From CAYNUJ01 sp964573255 (lineage in GTDB: Bacteria > Bacteroidota > Ignavibacteria > Ignavibacteriales > Melioribacteraceae): a DNA stretch of 64,000 nt. The translations under genes were made by a program, and so were the position numbers. The stretch is from NCBI GenBank assembly GCA_964573255.1, contig CAZNJB010000019.1, forward strand, positions 6,329-70,328. Reading direction: 5' to 3'. The notes beneath the pieces are model-generated. The model had not been told where the DNA came from and made no database searches. It saw only the letters and a program-made list of their open reading frames with translations. This document shows positions 61,115 through 64,000 of this stretch, piece by piece; position 1 is the stretch's first letter, and each line of letters opens with the position of its first letter.

Positions 61115-61688
61115 AGATAATTTTGATAGAGCACACGATAAGTTGGACGGTTTCGAAGGCGGATATGTTAACGATCCCGACGATCGCGGTGGCGAGACAT
61201 ATAAAGGTATTGCTCGCAGATTCCATCCGGATTGGGAAGGCTGGGAGATAATTGATTCGCTGAGAAACACACCCGGATTTCCTCATAATCTTGATAACGC
61301 AATTGCGCTGCAGCAGTTAGTGAAAGATTTTTATAAATCGGAATATTGGGATAAACTGAAAGGTGATTTACTCCCTTTCGAAATTGCCGAGGAGCTTTTT
61401 GAACAGGCGGTAAATATGGGATTATCCTCGGCGGTCAAGAATCTCCAGATTGTTTTGAATATACTAAATAGAAATGAAAAGTTTTACAGTAACATCGCTG
61501 CCGATGGAATATTCGGCAATCAAACACTCAGCACGTTGAAGGTGTCGCTCGCTCGGAACGGAGAAAAATTGATATTCAACTTACTTAACATTTTGCAAGG
61601 CGCGACTTACATTGAACTTATGCTGAGCAATGAAGTAAATGAAAAATATGTGGGATGGTTTAAGAGAATTGATATAAGGAAGGTATGA
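61107..61688 (+). CDS. GH108-type lysozyme (endolysin)
   Basis: 193 residues. FEGGYVNDPDDRGGETYKGIA holds the catalytic Glu17; a peptidoglycan-binding-3-like domain follows (about 100-190; AADGIFGNQTLSTL). No signal peptide, so it depends on a holin. Cleaves peptidoglycan at lysis. Confidence 0.9.
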   Translation: MSEDNFDRAHDKLDGFEGGYVNDPDDRGGETYKGIARRFHPDWEGWEIIDSLRNTPGFPHNLDNAIALQQLVKDFYKSEYWDKLKGDLLPFEIAEELFEQAVNMGLSSAVKNLQIVLNILNRNEKFYSNIAADGIFGNQTLSTLKVSLARNGEKLIFNLLNILQGATYIELMLSNEVNEKYVGWFKRIDIRKV

Positions 61689-62164
61689 TGGGAGTTTTAG
61701 ATTCGATAGCGAACTTTTTTACCGGCGGACTCGCAGAGAAAGTTGTTGACACGGTTAAAGAATATTTCCCGCCAAGTATGAGCGAAATGGAGAAGGCGGA
61801 GTTTGAATTGAAATTGAAAGATGTTCTACATAAACAAGAGATTGAGTTATTCAAACTACAAAACGAAGCCGAAAAAAATCTGAATGAAAGAATACGCGAT
61901 TATGAAGGAACAGTAACCGACTTAAGAAGCATCCCGTTAATTGGGACGCTTTTGATCTTTTTAAGAGGTGCATTTCGTCCTTTATTCGCTTATGCTTTGG
62001 CTTACATAGATTTTCAAGTTTTCAGTCAATCGTGGCAAATTCAAGATGAGCAGATTAAATCTGCTTTTTGGGTAATAAACTTTGTTGTTATCGGCTTCTA
62101 TTTTGGAGAAAGAGCAATAAGGAATGTTTTGCCCTTAGCAAAGGAATTTTTCAAAAAACAATAG
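61685..62164 (+). CDS. 3TM-type holin
   Basis: 159 residues: an amphipathic N-terminal region, a Lys/Glu-rich helix (about 35-80), then RGAFRPLFAYALAYIDFQV and a second membrane segment (WVINFVVIGFYFGERAI), the arrangement of the 3TM holin family. Overlaps the lysozyme stop by 4 bp. Confidence 0.75.
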   Translation: MMGVLDSIANFFTGGLAEKVVDTVKEYFPPSMSEMEKAEFELKLKDVLHKQEIELFKLQNEAEKNLNERIRDYEGTVTDLRSIPLIGTLLIFLRGAFRPLFAYALAYIDFQVFSQSWQIQDEQIKSAFWVINFVVIGFYFGERAIRNVLPLAKEFFKKQ

Positions 62165-62176
62165 TCAGAGGATATT

Positions 62177-62629
62177 ATGGCTTTTACAACAATAAGCGGA
62201 GTGACGAAAGCTTCGACTCAGAAGAGCGCAAGGCAGTTGACTTTGAAGGTTAAGGAAGATTTAGCCGACACTGCATTGGAATGCCCTCCGGAAGCGCTTA
62301 AATCAATTGTGATAGATATTGAAGGCGAAAACGACGAAGGCGCGTTCGGCACTGTAACGCTCGGGCAGAAGATCAACGGCAAGATCATCTTTTATGCCGC
62401 AGATAGCAGCATTCGTACATTCATTCACGAGCTGGTTACTAAAACAGTTAAATCTGTTGAACTGACTACGAATAGCGGACAAAGTTACACGTTCGAAGTC
62501 GCAACCGGCGTTACGCGTCCGGCTCTTGAATTTGCTTATGAAAAAGCAAATTTGGTTTCGGAAAAAACCGCTCCTACGGTTATCAGCGTTCTCGTTACCG
62601 GTTTCCGCGATAACCTTGTGATAAACTAA
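62177..62629 (+). CDS. Unknown virion protein
   Basis: 150 residues, beta-rich, acidic, with short repeats of Val/Ile/Thr strands and no cysteine-rich or membrane part. Possibly a tail-tube or decoration protein given its place after the lysis genes. Not recognised. Confidence 0.55.
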   Translation: MAFTTISGVTKASTQKSARQLTLKVKEDLADTALECPPEALKSIVIDIEGENDEGAFGTVTLGQKINGKIIFYAADSSIRTFIHELVTKTVKSVELTTNSGQSYTFEVATGVTRPALEFAYEKANLVSEKTAPTVISVLVTGFRDNLVIN

Positions 62630-62649
62630 CGAAAACAACCAATAAATAA

Positions 62650-62683
62650 GGCTCCGTAGTTTGTATTGTGCAGCTGCGGAGCC
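62650..62683 (+). promoter_or_regulatory. Hairpin that may mask the next ribosome-binding site
   Basis: GGCTCCGTAG (62650-62659) pairs with CTGCGGAGCC (62674-62683), 9 Watson-Crick pairs and one G-U. The right arm contains GGAG, the only purine-rich site before the ATG at 62695. No T-run, so translational control is more likely than termination. Confidence 0.5.
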
Positions 62684-62694
62684 GTTGAGCATAA

Positions 62695-63195
62695 ATGAGC
62701 ATTTATGGAGATAAAATATCGGTTGCCAATAACGGCGGAGTTGACAAAGCATTCGTTCAGGATGTTTTGAATGAGCAGCAGTGGGTTGACGGCAACTCCG
62801 ATGGCGTAGCTGATGGCTGGACGCTTTTATATGGAACGCCCTCAATCCTTTCATATCCGGCACAGAAAGTTGAAGCGGTTTACTATACTCCCTTAGAGGA
62901 ATATTTTGCGGAGATACAAAGAGCGTTTCAACTGTATTCGAGCGATTTATTCAAACTTGAAATCGAGTATTTATCAACTCAAATTTTATTGATAAATGAG
63001 GTCGGAACATATACAACTTTTATAACCAGCGCTCCGGCTGCTCAATACAAAAGTAGTTTTAATGTGCTCTTCCGTCCGATCGATAAAGGCGGAATAAAAT
63101 TTAAGCTGCAAAACCCAACCGGGACAGCCGATTATTTTATTCTGTACAAAGTGAAGCTTTTCAAATATAGCGAAGACAATTTGGTAATATCATAA
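62695..63195 (+). CDS. Unknown virion-associated protein
   Basis: 166 residues, beta-rich. DGNSDGVADGWTLLYGTPSI resembles the start of carbohydrate-binding-like jelly rolls used in tail appendages. Stop and next start overlap (TAATG). Function unknown. Confidence 0.55.
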   Translation: MSIYGDKISVANNGGVDKAFVQDVLNEQQWVDGNSDGVADGWTLLYGTPSILSYPAQKVEAVYYTPLEEYFAEIQRAFQLYSSDLFKLEIEYLSTQILLINEVGTYTTFITSAPAAQYKSSFNVLFRPIDKGGIKFKLQNPTGTADYFILYKVKLFKYSEDNLVIS

Positions 63196-63578
63196 TGGCT
63201 GCACAAGTAGACAACATAACTGTAACAAGCGGAAGCGGATTAGATAATGTAACCGCAGTGGCAAACTCCGGAGAGGATAAGCTTGCTAAAGGAAATTCGG
63301 CGGCTGAAGATAATTTGAGCAGTGCCGCAGGCACGGGAGAAAATAAAATTCTATTCGCATCAAATAGCAATGTGGGGGTGTTAGCGGTTGCGAATGCTGG
63401 AAGTGGGTTGAATTTTTCAAAATCTTCTTCGGCGTCGATTTCAGGCATGGTGGTTTCACAAACTAGCGGAGAAGATTCGATCGTTGCGGCAAATATTTAT
63501 AGTCAATATGATTTTAAATACACATCGACCACGCTCGATTTCTCAACAGAGACACAAACTTATGATTTTTTAAGATAG
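63195..63578 (+). CDS. Unknown virion protein rich in Ser, Ala and Gly
   Basis: 127 residues, almost free of charge clusters, with short NS/SG/SA repeats (AVANSGEDKLAKGNSAAED, SAAGTGENKILFA). Suggests an extended fibrous part of a tail or fibre. Coupled to the previous gene. Confidence 0.55.
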   Translation: MAAQVDNITVTSGSGLDNVTAVANSGEDKLAKGNSAAEDNLSSAAGTGENKILFASNSNVGVLAVANAGSGLNFSKSSSASISGMVVSQTSGEDSIVAANIYSQYDFKYTSTTLDFSTETQTYDFLR

Positions 63579-63588
63579 GAGAATAATT

Positions 63589-64000
63589 ATGCCCACAGGG
63601 AAATTGCAATTAAATAGAGGAACATCGGCTAATAAGCCAGCGTTAGATAATGGCGAGCCTTATTTGGAAGAGGACGCAAAAAAACTAAAAATTGGTAATG
63701 GCGGTGCAGATGTCGTTTTTAATGAGATTACCGACGAAGAAAAGGCGGCGTTGGGCGGTACATCGGGGACGCCAAGTGTTGCGAATAAATTCGTTACCAA
63801 CTCTGATTTGAGATTGACGGATCAACGTATTCCTACTGATGGATCGGTGACATTCCTCAAGCTTTCCTCTAATCAAAAAAATTGGCTTAAAGCACATGGC
63901 TTTAAGCAGGATAACGAATTAATCGTACCACATCCTTTGTTAATGAATAATTACGCAATTTTAGACAAAAATGGGAATTACCATTGGATGGTCGAAATCC
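63589..64000 (+). CDS. Tail fibre / Mtd-like N-terminal domain (cut by window edge)
   Basis: 137 residues visible from ATG 63589, with AGGAGA upstream. LQLNRGTSANKPALDNGEP and the LKIGNGGADVV segment match the beta-prism N-terminal domain of phage tail-fibre and tropism-determinant proteins. The receptor-binding part lies outside. Such proteins can be the target of a diversity-generating retroelement, which is testable only downstream. Confidence 0.7.
   Translation, partial: MPTGKLQLNRGTSANKPALDNGEPYLEEDAKKLKIGNGGADVVFNEITDEEKAALGGTSGTPSVANKFVTNSDLRLTDQRIPTDGSVTFLKLSSNQKNWLKAHGFKQDNELIVPHPLLMNNYAILDKNGNYHWMVEI

Larger units (their letters stand above)
40524..64000. mobile_element. Mu-like transposable prophage, left end and 23.5 kb (right end outside window)
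   Basis: From here on every gene is phage-like: MuA, MuB, Gam, GemA, repressor, terminase, DUF935 portal, protease/scaffold, capsid, lysis and tail genes, with the host lexA operon directly before it. The proposed terminus is the TG at 40524, the first base of TGTTAAG, followed by an iteron array. Host sequence up to 40523 contains AAAAAAGCCGC, which looks like one arm of an intrinsic terminator whose other arm should lie beyond the far end. If the phage replicates like Mu, TCCTT (40519-40523) should be repeated as a 5-bp target duplication there. The exact terminus is inferred. Confidence 0.88.

Noticed and set aside
61040..61286. Spanin genes near the lysozyme
   Set aside because: The embedded minus-strand frames have no lipobox or coiled coil and are shadows of the lysozyme gene.

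Overview
The window joins about 40.5 kb of chromosome from a low-GC, diderm, LPS-making bacterium to the first 23.5 kb of a Mu-like transposable prophage that continues past the right edge. A SecD-SecF fusion, an LpxC-FabZ fusion, split heptose genes (RfaE1 and RfaE2), duplicated OmpH/Skp genes beside BamA, and a protein joining a TolB-type propeller to an outer-membrane barrel all fit the Bacteroidota/Chlorobi/Ignavibacteria group. An Ignavibacteria-type host is my best guess, by inference only.

Host layout. 1-7548 (+): the end of an unknown gene, then a tightly packed partner-switching operon with three SpoIIE-type PP2C phosphatases carrying different sensor modules, one STAS antagonist and one RsbW-like kinase. 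7826-17777 (-): secDF; rpsF-ssb-rpsR-rplI; prs-rplY-pth-hppA; a lipoprotein. 17900-18166 (+): an FmdB zinc ribbon. 18183-31372 (-): a metallopeptidase/propeller/barrel protein, rnr, tamB, rfaE2, rfaE1, a propeller protein and a LipM-like enzyme. 31369-38973 (-): the envelope block uppS-bamA-skp-skp-lpxD-lpxC/fabZ-lpxA. 39137-40426 (-): lexA with a WYL-like miniprotein and an unknown gene, behind a promoter overlapped by a palindromic LexA-box candidate.

Prophage (about 40524 onward). Its end lies 45 bp upstream of the lexA -35 box and seems to split a host terminator. It begins with eight same-orientation copies of the 9-mer GMAAYGAYA, probably transposase-binding sites. The early operon (-, 48674 to 40767) runs from a Cro/Ner-like gene through MuA and MuB homologues, GemA-like and Gam-like proteins to, unusually, a Mu F-like head protein. 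Facing it (+) are the repressor and a lipoprotein/membrane-protein group, a likely lysogenic-conversion module. A second minus-strand block (58556 to 50810) has gp36-like, Dam methylase, gp37-like, small and large terminase, portal, virion-morphogenesis and tail-like genes. From 58716 (+) come protease/scaffold, capsid, holin-lysozyme-holin, virion proteins and a tail fibre cut by the window edge.

The parts most worth a second look are the eight-iteron phage end, the dam cassette bracketed by hairpins (the upstream one an 83-nt, 27-bp structure followed by a strong ribosome-binding site and a 12-codon frame), two overlapping microgenes in the early operon, the scrambled Mu gene order, and the lexA operator beside the insertion. 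I see no tRNA, rRNA or CRISPR array. No stretch longer than 300 bp lacks a gene.
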